Assembly: GCA_016869765.1 (NCBI GenBank)
Contig: VGES01000015.1
Span: forward strand, 1-64,000
Length of the DNA: 64,000 bases
Direction of reading: 5' to 3'
From: Alphaproteobacteria bacterium
GTDB taxonomy: Bacteria > Pseudomonadota > Alphaproteobacteria > SHVP01
Under the pieces are notes generated by a model. That model saw only the letters and a program-made list of their open reading frames with translations. It was not told the origin of the DNA and did no database searches. Positions 8,924 through 18,584 of the stretch are shown here, one piece after another. The position numbers and the translations under genes were made by a program. The stretch's first letter is position 1; every line of letters starts with the position of its first letter.

Positions 8924-9580
8924 GTGCGAGCATTGCGTCGGGCCGCGATGATCCGCGAGGGCGCCGCCCTCGCCCAAGGAAAGAAGGTGCTCGAAGTTGG
9001 TTGCGGAACAGGCCTTTTCACAGAGGCCCTCGCCAAGTCAAACGCCGAAATCATCGCCGTCGACCTGTCACCAGTTCTGGTCGAAAGAGCTCGCGAGCGA
9101 TGCGCCGGCCTGTCGAACGTCCAGTTTTTGGTGACGGACTTCGAGAGCGCGGCAGTCAGCGGCGGTTTTGATGCAGTGGTCGGTTCTTCGATTTTGCAAC
9201 ATCTTGAACTGCCGCGGGCGATCGAGAAGATGTTCCTACTTTTGCGCCCTGGGGGATACCTCAGCTTCGCCGAACCAAACCTCTTGAATCCTCAAGTATA
9301 TGCAGAGCGACGCTTCCGTCGTTTCTTTCCTTCGGTTTCACCGGATGAAACCGCCTTTCTGAGGTGGTCAATTCGCAACGTGCTCCTTCGAGCGGGTTTC
9401 GAAGACGTGCGTATTGCATGTTTCGATTGGCTGCACCCGGCGACACCCAAGCCACTCATCCCCCTGATATCGGCGTTGGGGTCACTTGCCGAAGTCATTC
9501 CCGGGGTCCGAGAGTTTTCGGGCTCGCTAGCCATAAGCGCGAAACGGCCCATTGAGGATGCAACTGGCCAACCAGACTGA
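8924..9580 (+). CDS. SAM-dependent methyltransferase, 5' end without a normal start codon
   Basis: At least 218 residues of a class I methyltransferase: motif I VLEVGCGTGLFTE, acidic AVDLS, DAVVGSSILQHL and LLRPGGYLSFAEP. The first usable start is the GTG at 8924, but the same frame stays open back to 8783 and reads recognisable family sequence just upstream (HDPEGIWGWGTPAGQVRA at about 8879-8932). No ATG, GTG or TTG lies in that extension, only ATT codons (8831, 8852, 8870). Either a rare ATT start is used or the start has been lost. Upstream and downstream flanks look lower in GC than the neighbouring SDRs, suggesting an insertion. Confidence 0.75.
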   Translation: MRALRRAAMIREGAALAQGKKVLEVGCGTGLFTEALAKSNAEIIAVDLSPVLVERARERCAGLSNVQFLVTDFESAAVSGGFDAVVGSSILQHLELPRAIEKMFLLLRPGGYLSFAEPNLLNPQVYAERRFRRFFPSVSPDETAFLRWSIRNVLLRAGFEDVRIACFDWLHPATPKPLIPLISALGSLAEVIPGVREFSGSLAISAKRPIEDATGQPD

Positions 9581-10119
9581 AACGGCGAGCCTGCCCTGAG
9601 CAGCTAATCAGATCGACCCGGCACCTCAACGTCAAAAGGTATGATTCGCGCTCCCCTAGTAGCGGCCACGACTAAGAAACTGAGCGGTAAATCCGGCAGC
9701 GAGTCCAAACCAGGTCGCTACGATGCACCCTATTCCAGGTCGCGACCAATTGCCTCGCTCTGCGCGATTGTCTCGTGAGCCGACCATCGGCAGCCAAGGC
9801 CGAAACCGTCTCGGCGTTAGGGCCCCGTCCGATGCCGCACGGCACGTGAGCGGCATCGACCTCGCCGTCGATGGCGGCCATCTCGCCGGCGGCAATTAGC
9901 GCACCCGTCATGGCCAGGCTTGCCCGGCGTCTCAGCGCCGGCGGCTAGATCGCCACCACGTTTTTGATCCCGCGCAAGAACGCGAACGCGGCGGCGATGG
10001 CCGAGCGCATCGCCACCTGGCTGATCGCGGCCGGGCTTTCGGTCGTCAGCCGCCAAACTCTCGACCTGTCGCCGGAACCGCCAGCGGTGTGCGTGGTCGG
10101 CGCGCGACCCGCCTGAACC
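9581..10119. other. Intergenic stretch around the SDR remnant
   Basis: Apart from the SDR remnant I see no gene. The minus-strand frame ending at 9945 reads RSAIAAAFAFLRGIKNVV in its last codons and could be a decayed C-terminus, but it has no identifiable start or homology. Confidence 0.4.
9828..9899 (+). pseudogene. Remnant of a third SDR copy (C-terminal 23 residues and stop)
   Basis: These bases repeat the end of the SDR at 7933 (8644-8715) with about eight mismatches in 73 positions, most of them third-codon changes. They still encode SDAARHVSGIDL through GGN and a stop. Nothing upstream of 9828 resembles the rest of an SDR. This is the tail of a diverged paralogue whose body was deleted or replaced when the methyltransferase segment arrived. 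Confidence 0.8.
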
Positions 10120-11655
10120 TCAACGCGCCAACTCGATCTCGTGATAGTTGGGCGCGCGGTTGGCCATCTTGTAGTTGCGTACGTTGCGCGCCAAGCCGGT
10201 GACCTGGATCGCCTCGTAGAGATACAGGGACAACGCGTTGTCGTGATAGTACTGCATGATCTGGGTGACAAGCGCCGTGCGCTTGGCCGGATCGGTCTCG
10301 ACGTTCGCCGCCTCGATCGTCGGCTGAATCGTCCGATCGCAGATGAAGTTGCCCCGGCCACTGCACGACTGCGTAACCAGAGCGCGCATGACATCGGCCG
10401 TCGGGAACGGCTCGTAGATGGTCGAGATGCCGATACCATCCCACGCTTTCTGACCGACAAAGCGCTGGATGAAATCAGGAATGGTCAGGTTGATGAGTTC
10501 CAATTCGACGCCCACCCTCGCCAGGTCGGAGGCCATATTCTGCATCGCCACACCGAAATCGCCGAAGGTGACGATCTCGATCTTGGCCTTGAGGCCGTTC
10601 AGGAACCCAGCCTCGGCCAGCAGCGCCTTGGACCGAACGGGATCGTACGCATAGGGCCGGATCGCCGGTACGTGGCCGGCGATGTTGCTGGCCGCCGGCT
10701 GGCCGGCGGACTTGGTCAAGCCGCCGAGCACGTTCTTGACGAAGCTCTCGCGATCGACGCCGTGGCTCAAGGCCCGGCGCACGCGAACGTCCTTGAACGG
10801 ACTGTCTTTGATCAGGTTGAAGCCCATCGAAACGACGTCGCCCACCGGCGTCACCGACACCGAGCCGCCCGCCGCAGCGATGCGCGGCCCGTCGTCCGGC
10901 GTCAGCGACCAGGCGATGTCGATCTGACCCGAGGTCAACGCCTGCAATCGTGCCGCGTTCTCCGGCAGCTCGTTGATCACCAAACGCTCGACCTTGGGCT
11001 TGCGCCATGCCTCGGGGAAGGCTTCGGCACGGATGCCTTCCGGAGTCCACGACACAACGCGGAACGAACCGGTGCCGATCGGCTTCACGCCAAATCCCTC
11101 CGGTCCCATTTCCCTGTAGGCGCCCACCTCCATCGGACGGAACAACGCGAACCAACGATCCATGATCGGTTGCGGCACCTTGGTCTTGATCTCGACCGTG
11201 GTCGCATCGATCGCCCGGCCGGTGATGACGAAGTCGTTCAGCATGCGCCCGCCAGAGGTCGTCTTGCCCTCGTCGGTGAGGATGTATTCGACGTTCGCCA
11301 CCACCGCGGCGGCATCCATCGGTTTGCCGTTATGGAACCTCACGCCCGGGCGCAGCTTGAAGATCCAGGTGTCGTTGCCCTGTGCCTGCCAGGACGTTGC
11401 CAACCCCGGTTGCAGCTTGGCCTCGGCATCGACGTAGGTGAGCGAGTCGAAGAACGCCATCAGCGGCATGACGTCGGCCGCGGCAAACGCCCAGTGGACT
11501 TGCCCCTTACGTGGCCCGAACGCGGTGTTTCCAACCCGTAGCGTCTGTTGCGCGCGCGCTTCCGACGACAGAACGATGCTATCGACCGCTGTTATCGTCG
11601 TCGTGGCGATCAACGCGGCGACGACACTCCCGATACTCCTTCGTGCTGTGGCCAT
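10120..11655 (-). CDS. ABC transporter substrate-binding protein, family 5 (peptide/nickel type)
   Basis: A 511-residue periplasmic solute-binding protein. It has a signal peptide (MATARRS, hydrophobic core, end near SEARA-QQ) and the family 5 blocks LRPGVRFHNGKPMDAAAVV and RRALSHGVDRESFVKNVLGG. These proteins feed peptides, opines or related solutes to an inner-membrane ABC transporter. No permease or ATPase gene lies near, so its partner is elsewhere. The ATG at 11655 follows a GGGAGGG site; upstream ATGs would add a non-signal extension. It is the best guide for repairing the nonsense-mutated paralogue at 57255. Confidence 0.92.
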   Translation of the reverse strand: MATARRSIGSVVAALIATTTITAVDSIVLSSEARAQQTLRVGNTAFGPRKGQVHWAFAAADVMPLMAFFDSLTYVDAEAKLQPGLATSWQAQGNDTWIFKLRPGVRFHNGKPMDAAAVVANVEYILTDEGKTTSGGRMLNDFVITGRAIDATTVEIKTKVPQPIMDRWFALFRPMEVGAYREMGPEGFGVKPIGTGSFRVVSWTPEGIRAEAFPEAWRKPKVERLVINELPENAARLQALTSGQIDIAWSLTPDDGPRIAAAGGSVSVTPVGDVVSMGFNLIKDSPFKDVRVRRALSHGVDRESFVKNVLGGLTKSAGQPAASNIAGHVPAIRPYAYDPVRSKALLAEAGFLNGLKAKIEIVTFGDFGVAMQNMASDLARVGVELELINLTIPDFIQRFVGQKAWDGIGISTIYEPFPTADVMRALVTQSCSGRGNFICDRTIQPTIEAANVETDPAKRTALVTQIMQYYHDNALSLYLYEAIQVTGLARNVRNYKMANRAPNYHEIELAR

Positions 11656-11927
11656 GGCCCCCTCCCTGGTGGTGGTCGTCCCTATCCTAGTCTGACCGCG
11701 GATTGACAGCCCTGTTTTTCCGTGTCGGTGCCCACGCAGCGGCCGCAAGATTTGGGCGACCGCGCATCCACGGATACAAAGCACTACGAAGAGGTGGATG
11801 CTGGCGGTCGTGCTGATCGGCATCCCGCTCGCGGTCGGGCTCGGGGTCTGGGTTCAATCTGATCAACCTCGCCGCCGGCCTATCGACCATGTCCTGGCGT
11901 CGCCGCCAAGCGCCTCGCGCGCTGAAG

Positions 11928-13499
11928 CTACTTGGCGAACCAGCCCTCGGCTTCCAACTTGGCCCAGACCTTTTCGACGGCCGCACCACCGCGCGCGATG
12001 ACCGCCGCTTCGTCCTCGGCGGTGAGATGGCCGTCGAACACCACGAACGACCCATCGATGACGACGTGGCGCACCGAACGCCCGCTGGCATACAGCAGAT
12101 TGTGCAGCGGCTCCGGAGGACGTGTGCCGCCGCCGACATGGAACCCGCTGACATCGACCGCGATCAGATCCGCCTTGGCTCCCGGCACGATCTTGCCGAG
12201 ATCATCCCGCCGCAGACCGCGGGCCGCCAAAATCGTCGCCCCTTCGACCGCATGCTGCACCTCGGGCCATTCGAGCGGCACCGGGCTCGTGTGACCGATC
12301 AGGTCGTGCCGCACACGGCCGTAGAGCACGGCGAGTTTCAGGTTCTCGAGATAGTCGTTCGAGTGCGTGTCGATGCCGATGTTGACGTTCCATCCGGCGG
12401 CCAACGCCTCGGGGTAGGGCTGCGTGTGGCCGCCCCCGCCGGCGCCGCCGCCCGAAGGACAGTGACTGTAGACGGCGCCGCCGCGGCGAAACGGCTCGCG
12501 ATCGCTTGGCCAGACGGTCCCTGACATGTGGGCGCCAAAGACGATCCCGCGGTAGAACCCGAGCTGCTCCAGCCATTGCACAGGGGTCACGCCCCACAGG
12601 CGCCGCACCGTGTCGGTCTCCTGCATCGACTGCGCCAGATGAATATGGAGCCCCGTGCCGAGGTCGCGGGTGGCCGCAAGTGCGGCCTGCATCGTTTCGG
12701 GCGTATGGGTGTCCGTCGCATGGAGCGCGATCATCGGCACGATGCGCCCGTCGCCCGCATTCATCCGGCGCTTGGCGAAAGCGCGCGCTTCGGCGAGTTC
12801 CTCAAGGGTCCCCGGCACCGAATCGCGCAGCACCTGATCGTTGCGCCGGAACCAGATGCCGTAGAGCCGACGGGCGCCCGGCACCATCGCCCCGGGAAAC
12901 CCGCGGACGCCCCAACGCTCGGCCACGCGCACGTAGGCCTCGGCCTGGCGGACCGATCGGCTCATCTCGACCTGCGTCGTGCAGCCGCCCCGCACGATCT
13001 CCGCCAGATTGTATGCCGTGAGGTCCTCGATCTCCTCGTCCGACAGGATGTCGTCGACGACTTCGAGGGGACGCCCGAAAAACCGCCCGCTCTCGATCAG
13101 GCCGCGCGTGGGCGAGCCCGAGCACACGTGCGTGTGCCCCGAGATGAATCCCGGCATCACCAGATCGTTGGGAACCCGCACCCGCGGGAAATCTCCGCGA
13201 ATCGGTTGATCGCTCACCTCGACGATCCGGGAATCGCGAACCAGCACGTTGCCGTCGCGCAGAAGAAACGGCCGGTCGTCGCGCCGGGTCAGCACCCAAC
13301 CCGCCTCGATCACGAACGCCGCGCCCCGCGGCACCGAGACCTTGTCCTGCCGCACGGAACGCGCGCCTAAGGGCCGGGCCGCTGCCTGGGCGGCGCGCCG
13401 CGCGGCGGTCCAATGCTCGCGCGTCGCCGCCAAGCGTACGGCGGTTGGAGCCGCGCCGCACAGCGGACAGGATCCGGCGTAGGGGGAAGCCTCGATCAT
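11928..13499 (-). CDS. Amidohydrolase family protein (TRZ/ATZ, cytosine deaminase-like)
   Basis: A 523-residue metal-dependent hydrolase. Metal-site motifs appear in order: GFISGHTHV (HxH) near residue 120, HIHLAQS, FGAHMSG and NIGIDTHSND (the late Asp). This subclass deaminates or dechlorinates N-heterocycles or opens related rings; the substrate is not readable here. An N-terminal extension of about 50 residues carries CPLCG and precedes the usual beta-sandwich start (AFVIEAGWVLT). A GAGGTGA site before the ATG at 13499 supports translation of the extension. Its neighbour is an exported deaminase on the same strand. Confidence 0.88.
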   Translation of the reverse strand: MIEASPYAGSCPLCGAAPTAVRLAATREHWTAARRAAQAAARPLGARSVRQDKVSVPRGAAFVIEAGWVLTRRDDRPFLLRDGNVLVRDSRIVEVSDQPIRGDFPRVRVPNDLVMPGFISGHTHVCSGSPTRGLIESGRFFGRPLEVVDDILSDEEIEDLTAYNLAEIVRGGCTTQVEMSRSVRQAEAYVRVAERWGVRGFPGAMVPGARRLYGIWFRRNDQVLRDSVPGTLEELAEARAFAKRRMNAGDGRIVPMIALHATDTHTPETMQAALAATRDLGTGLHIHLAQSMQETDTVRRLWGVTPVQWLEQLGFYRGIVFGAHMSGTVWPSDREPFRRGGAVYSHCPSGGGAGGGGHTQPYPEALAAGWNVNIGIDTHSNDYLENLKLAVLYGRVRHDLIGHTSPVPLEWPEVQHAVEGATILAARGLRRDDLGKIVPGAKADLIAVDVSGFHVGGGTRPPEPLHNLLYASGRSVRHVVIDGSFVVFDGHLTAEDEAAVIARGGAAVEKVWAKLEAEGWFAK

Positions 13500-13556
13500 C
13501 GCGTCACCTCGTGAGGACCATTGTGCGCAGCCGTCCTCGCATCGTCGAGCCGGCGA

Positions 13557-14009
13557 TCAACATCGCGACAGGCGCGGGGCGCCGTGGTCGGTGCCCTCCG
13601 CCCCCGAATACAGACGGGCGATGCGGGCCCACGAGGCGGCCGCTTCGCACATCGCACAGGGTCGGAAACTCGAATAAAGTTCGCAACCGCTGAGATCGCC
13701 GGTGCCCAAGCGACGGGCGGCGTCGCGAATCGCCTCGATCTCGCCGTGCGCCGTCGGATCACGATTGGTCACGACGCGGCTCGGCGCTTCGCCCACGATC
13801 ACACCCGCGCGGACCACGATCGCGCCGAACGCCTGGTCGCCCTCGCGGACGGCGCGATCGCGCATGGCGTGGGCGCGCGCGATGAACGCGTCCCGACCCG
13901 GGCGTTCGGGCTGGACGATCGGCGGCTGCGTCGGCTGAGATGCGCCAGGCCCAGCGACTCCCGCCAGTAGGGGTAGCGCGACCAGCGCCTCGCGTCGTCG
14001 AATTTTCAT
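13557..14009 (-). CDS. Exported cytidine/deoxycytidylate-type deaminase
   Basis: A 150-residue zinc deaminase of the nucleoside/guanine deaminase group. The zinc motif appears as AHGEIEA (usually HAE) and PCAMCEAA. The N-terminus (MKIRRREALVALPLLAG) has paired arginines and a hydrophobic stretch, consistent with a Tat or Sec signal, which is unusual for this normally cytosolic family. The C-terminal tail after LYSGAEGTDHGAP lacks the usual acidic end, so it may be slightly truncated. Start chosen for the GGAGGAG site before 14009. Confidence 0.78.
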   Translation of the reverse strand: MKIRRREALVALPLLAGVAGPGASQPTQPPIVQPERPGRDAFIARAHAMRDRAVREGDQAFGAIVVRAGVIVGEAPSRVVTNRDPTAHGEIEAIRDAARRLGTGDLSGCELYSSFRPCAMCEAAASWARIARLYSGAEGTDHGAPRLSRC

Positions 14010-14091
14010 GGCTCCTCCGTTCCGTACCCACGAACGGCCCAGCTTAGGGGAGCCAGCAATCAAGTCATCGAAAGAATGAAGATCACGCCGA

Positions 14092-16289
14092 TCAGGCATC
14101 AGGCGCGGAGGAGCGGACTCGTCGGTCGCCGTTGCCCGCCACCGAAGAACTGCCGGTCTTGAAATAGCCGACGCGCGACATCAGGCTGCTCGCCCCGTCC
14201 GATAGCGACTTCGCTGCGGCGGTGGTTGCCTCGACGACCGACTTGTTCTGCCGAGTCATTTCATCCAGTTGCTGAACCGCGCCACCCACGTCGCGGATCT
14301 CGTTCGCTTGTTCACTCGACGCGTTGGCGACCCGGCTCATGACCGTCGAGATGCGCTCGATCGAACCGAGAATGGCAGCTAGCGTCGTATCGGTTTCGTT
14401 GACCAGTCGCACGCCGTCGCTCACTTGGGCGCTCGACTTGGCGATCAAGTCCCGGATCTGCTTGGCCGCTTCGGCCGAACGCTGCGCCAGGGCGCGAACC
14501 TCGGTGGCGACGACCGCGAAGCCCTTGCCGGCGTCCCCAGCTCGAGCCGCCTCGACCGCGGCGTTGAGGGCCAGCAAATTGGTCTGAAACGCCAAATCGT
14601 CGATCACCGAGACGATCTCCGTAATGCCCCGAGACGAACGATCGATCTGCTGCATGGCGGCGACGGCGTTGGCGACAACCGTTCGACTGGCCTCGGCGTG
14701 CCCTCGGACCTGATCCACGGACTTATCTGCCTCCGCCGCGCCTGCAGCGGTCTCGTTGACGGTGGCCGTCATCTGCTGCATCGACGTCGCCGTCTGATCG
14801 ACGTTCGCAGCTTGGTGCTCCGTTCGCGTCGAAAGCTCCTCGGCCGAGGCCGACAATTGTTCGGCAGTCGTTCCGAGTGCTTCAGCGGCCACCGCGATCT
14901 CGCCCACCGTTTCGGACAAAGTCTTGGTGGCAACGTTGAAGTCGTGCTTGAGCTTCTCGAATTCCGCCGGAAACGATGCGGTGACGCGGTGGGTTAGGTT
15001 GCCGTCCACCAACGCCCGCAGCCCTGATCCGACGGCTTCGACCACGGCGCGCAGTTCGTTCGCGCGACGCTCGCGTTCACGCTCTTCGGCGCGGCGATTC
15101 TCCTCGAGGTCCGCCTGCAACTTCTCTTTGCCGATTGCGGCGTCTCGGAATACGCCGACGGTCGCCGCCCTCGCGCCGATTTCATCACGGCGATCGGTAC
15201 CCGCGACCCTTTCCGCGACCTCGCCCCGTGAGAGCGCCTCCATCGATCGACGGAGCGCAAATAGAGGTCTCGTCACGCTGCGCGACGCCATCCAGGAGGC
15301 AACGGCGCTGACGATCAGAGCGAACACGCCTAGCGCCACGACCAGCCAAAGGGTGGTGTTCGCTCGGACGCGGATGCGGCCAGCGAGAGCCGCGAGGTCT
15401 TGGGCAATCTGGTCTTCGACCTGTTTCATCAGGTTGATGCGTCGGGTCGTTTGGTCGAACCAGTGTGGCCCCGAGACGCCCGGCATCGCGCCCTGAAGCC
15501 CACCGACATAGGCGATACCCCGAAGGCGTGTTACTTCCTCGACCGCGGGTCCACGTACGGTCTCGCGGAAGGCTGCGATCATCGGCGGAGAAGCGTAGGC
15601 CTCGAAGGCCCGAAAATAGGCCTCCTGGAGCGCGAACAGACCGACGAAACGTTGGTAATTGGCGGGGTCGAATCGGCCGGCGGAGATGCTGGCGGCGCCG
15701 GTCGCCCGTTCCTGTCCGGCGCGCTCTTTGCCGAGCATGAAATTGAGATAACCGTTGACGGCATTCGCTACCTCAGGGTGGCGGGCCGCCTTCACGGTTT
15801 CGCCGGCCACATCGAGAAGAGCAGCAATCGTGCTCGTGAAATAGGCGTTCGATTCGGGGGCCGGTATTTCGAGCGCTGTAACTGCCGCCGCTTGCCATCG
15901 AGTTCCCCCACCGCCTTCAGGGCATTCGCCAAGCGCCCCGAAAAGCTGACCGGCAAGCTCATGCCGTCGATCGCGGCGGCCGCCCGCAGCACACGGGCAC
16001 GTCTTTCGTCGGTCAGGGCGCGCTGTTCGATCAGTTCCTGGCGCAGTTGCTGACCACGGCTGCCGACAAACGTCGCCGATGCCCCTCGCTCTTTTTGCAT
16101 CTCGTGGACCAGGCCGCTCAAATCGGCGACGAAACCCGCCAAATCCTGGAGCACCGCCATTTCGGCTGCCGTTTGGAACCGCTCATGGACGACAAACGCC
16201 CCGGCGGCGACGAACGCGACCATGGGAAAAATGATCGCCAGCCAAATTCTCGCGGCGATGCTGCTCAGAAAAGTCTGTTTCCTGGCCAC
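14092..16289 (-). pseudogene. NIT-domain methyl-accepting chemotaxis protein, single frameshift
   Basis: A membrane chemoreceptor split by one frameshift. The first frame (16289 to about 15875) gives TM1 (IWLAIIFPMVAFVAAGAFVV) and the start of a nitrate/nitrite-sensing NIT domain ([16 protein letters not shown]). The NIT domain resumes in another frame ([20 protein letters not shown]), then come TM2 (about 15345-15280), a HAMP region and a full signalling domain with the conserved hairpin [23 protein letters not shown]. Restoring one base near 15876 joins the two frames into one 2.2-kb gene. No NWETF-type tail is seen. It may be a true pseudogene or a sequencing error. Confidence 0.88.
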
Positions 16290-16436
16290 CCTGGCCTCCC
16301 GTGAGCCGCTGATATCATCATTTTGGGGGAGGGGGCTGTCCCATGGCTATACGGGGAAACACGCAATCCTCGCGATTGACCACCCCTGTTGCACGTCAGA
16401 CCCAGGCACGAGAGCATGACGACCCTGGGGGAACCT

Positions 16437-17051
16437 ATGAACCTCGAACTATTCGACGAACTGAGGCGGATTTCGACGGCGACGATCTTCGAGGCTTACC
16501 CTGGCCTTCCGGTGATGGCGCCGGCGATCAAACAGATGGTCGCGGGCACGAGCTTCGCCGGTCCGGCACTCACCGCCAAATGCCTGCCGGGCGACAACAC
16601 CGCCGTCACGCGCGCGGTCGATCGCGCACAACGTGGCGAGGTAATCGTGATCGATGCCGACAACGCCGGGTTGGTCGCCGTGTGGGGCGAGAACGCGACC
16701 TATTTCTGTCAGCTCAAAGGCGTGGCCGGCTGCGTCACGAACGGCGCAGTTCGCGACATCGACTACATCCGGGAGCAAAATTTCCCGATCTTCGCCACCG
16801 GCGTCAGCGTGCGTGGCTCGATCAAACACCGTTCGGGCTGGCTCGACGTGCCGATCGCGATCGGGGAGGCCGTGGTGCATCCCGGCGACGTCGTCGTGGG
16901 CGATGGCGACGGCGTGATCGTCATCCCCAAGAACGCGCTCGATCAGGTGATCGTTGCGGCGCGCCGGCGCCGCGCCGACGAGGACAGCCGCAACGCCCGC
17001 CTGCGGGCCGGTGCCTCGATGGCCGAGATCATGGGCGCGCCGAAGGGGTGA
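16437..17051 (+). CDS. RraA-like protein / 4-hydroxy-4-methyl-2-oxoglutarate aldolase family
   Basis: A 204-residue protein of the RraA/HMG-aldolase fold. Typical pieces are ALTAKCLPGDN, then GVAGCVTNGAVRD (the G-x-R-D region that binds divalent metal and keto acid) and HPGDVVVGDGDGVIVIP. Some members cleave oxo-acids to pyruvate, while E. coli RraA inhibits RNase E; the catabolic setting favours an aldolase or decarboxylase role. I chose the ATG at 16437 (preceded by GGGGAA); ATG 16416 is possible. It heads an operon with DUF1330, an aminotransferase and a hydrolase-fold protein. Confidence 0.85.
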   Translation: MNLELFDELRRISTATIFEAYPGLPVMAPAIKQMVAGTSFAGPALTAKCLPGDNTAVTRAVDRAQRGEVIVIDADNAGLVAVWGENATYFCQLKGVAGCVTNGAVRDIDYIREQNFPIFATGVSVRGSIKHRSGWLDVPIAIGEAVVHPGDVVVGDGDGVIVIPKNALDQVIVAARRRRADEDSRNARLRAGASMAEIMGAPKG

Positions 17052-17123
17052 AAAGGCCATTCCGGTCGTTCCCTTGGCCCCGGTCGCAATGCTAGGACTG
17101 CGCCGTCCGTTCAGGGGAGGGTT

Positions 17124-17408
17124 ATGCCGGTCTACATCATTTCGTTGTCGAGTCCGACCAAGGGCACGGCGTGGCGCGAGGAGTATTACCGCCTCGTGAC
17201 GCCGCTGCTCGCCAAACATCGGGGCACGATCGTGCGCACGGGATCGGTCGTCAATCTCGAGCGCGGCACAGATTGGCAGCGTGGCGCGGTCATCGAATTC
17301 CCACAGCGCGCCGATGCCCTCGGCTTCTACAGTGATCCCGCCTATCGGCCCGCCAAAGATCTGCGCCTCGCCCACACCGACGGTGAAGCGTATCTGATCG
17401 GCGACTAG
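17124..17408 (+). CDS. DUF1330-like small protein
   Basis: A 94-residue dimeric alpha-beta-barrel type protein resembling DUF1330, with an RGAVIEFPQRADALGFYSDP segment typical of that family. Biochemical function is unknown; these proteins often accompany catabolic genes. It has an AGGGAGG site before the ATG and lies 19 bp before the aminotransferase. Confidence 0.75.
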   Translation: MPVYIISLSSPTKGTAWREEYYRLVTPLLAKHRGTIVRTGSVVNLERGTDWQRGAVIEFPQRADALGFYSDPAYRPAKDLRLAHTDGEAYLIGD

Positions 17409-17427
17409 TTCTTTTCCGAGGTCACGC

Positions 17428-18576
17428 ATGTCCGAACCACGTCGCAACGCCGGCCCAGCCGTTTCGTTCCAACCCCCGGACCGCATCCTGATGGGGCCCG
17501 GGCCTTCGCAGGTGCATGCTCGCGTCTTGGCGGCGACGGCGCGCCCGACCGTGGGGCATCTCGATCCGGCGTTCGTCGGCATGATGGAGGACCTGAAGGT
17601 GCTGCTGCGGCGCGCCTTCCGCACCGAGAACGACGTGACGTTCCCGGTCTCGGGCCCTGGCTCGCTGGGCATGGAGGCCTGCTTCGTCAATCTGGTCGAG
17701 CCTGGCGATACGGTCGTCGTCTGCCGCAATGGCGCGTTCGGCGGCCGCATGAAGGAAAATGCCGAGCGCTGCGGTGCCAAGGTGATCCTGGTCGACGACG
17801 CCTGGGGCGACCCGGTCGATCCGGCCAAGGTCGAGAAGGCGTTGAAGTCCGCCCCCAAGATCAAGGTCCTCGCGTTCGTCCACGCCGAAACCTCGACCGG
17901 GGCCCTGGCCGATGCCGCAACGTTGTGCCGCCTGGCGCGCGAGCATGGCGCTCTGTCGATCGTCGATGCCGTGACCTCGCTTGGCGGTGTGCCGGTCGAG
18001 GTCGACACCTGGGGCGCCGACGCCGTCTACTCGGGCTCGCAGAAGTGCCTGTCGTGCCAGCCCGGCCTGTCACCCGTCACGTTCAGCGCCCGCGCCGTCG
18101 AGGCCGTCAAGAAACGCAAAACGCCGGTGCGGAGCTGGTTGCTCGACCTCAACCTGGTGCTCGCCTACTGGTCGCCCACGGGCGGCGCGCGGACCTATCA
18201 TCACACGGCGCCGGTCAACGCCCTCTATGGCCTTCATGAAGCGCTCGTGATGCTGATGGAAGAAGGGCTCGAAGCGTCCTGGGCGCGTCACCGGTTGCAT
18301 CACGAAAAGCTCGTGGCGGGTCTCGGCCGCCTCGGGTTGTCGATGCAGGTTGCGGCCCCATACCGCCTGCCGCAGTTGAACGCGGTGCGTGTCCCCGAGG
18401 GCGTCGACGAGGCGGCGGTGCGACGCCGCCTGCTCGAACGCTACGGAATCGAGATCGGCGCCGGGCTCGGCGCGCTCGCCGGCAAGATCTGGCGCATCGG
18501 CCTGATGGGCCAGAGCTGCACGGCGCGCCACGTCCTGCTGTGCGTCGATGCGCTGGCCGACACCATGCGCGGCTAG
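17428..18576 (+). CDS. Class V aminotransferase (alanine/serine-glyoxylate type)
   Basis: A 382-residue PLP enzyme. The start LMGPGPSQVHARVL, the FVHAETSTGAL segment, IVDAVTSLGG (Asp holding the PLP nitrogen) and YSGSQKCLSCQPG (Lys forming the Schiff base) are all in order. The closest known groups are alanine-glyoxylate and serine-glyoxylate aminotransferases and ureidoglycine-glyoxylate aminotransferase (PucG). With an RraA-type aldolase upstream, the likely theme is transamination of a glyoxylate- or pyruvate-linked intermediate. Length is normal and no catalytic residue is missing. Confidence 0.9.
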   Translation: MSEPRRNAGPAVSFQPPDRILMGPGPSQVHARVLAATARPTVGHLDPAFVGMMEDLKVLLRRAFRTENDVTFPVSGPGSLGMEACFVNLVEPGDTVVVCRNGAFGGRMKENAERCGAKVILVDDAWGDPVDPAKVEKALKSAPKIKVLAFVHAETSTGALADAATLCRLAREHGALSIVDAVTSLGGVPVEVDTWGADAVYSGSQKCLSCQPGLSPVTFSARAVEAVKKRKTPVRSWLLDLNLVLAYWSPTGGARTYHHTAPVNALYGLHEALVMLMEEGLEASWARHRLHHEKLVAGLGRLGLSMQVAAPYRLPQLNAVRVPEGVDEAAVRRRLLERYGIEIGAGLGALAGKIWRIGLMGQSCTARHVLLCVDALADTMRG

Positions 18577-18584
18577 GCCACGAC

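Noticed and set aside
11798-12001. Small plus-strand membrane ORF starting MLAVVLIGIPLAVGLGVW
   Set aside because: After the first 20 residues it runs antisense into the amidohydrolase gene and loses any protein-like character.
15860-15890. Programmed frameshift in the chemoreceptor
   Set aside because: There is no slippery run or stem at the site; chemoreceptors are not known to use one.
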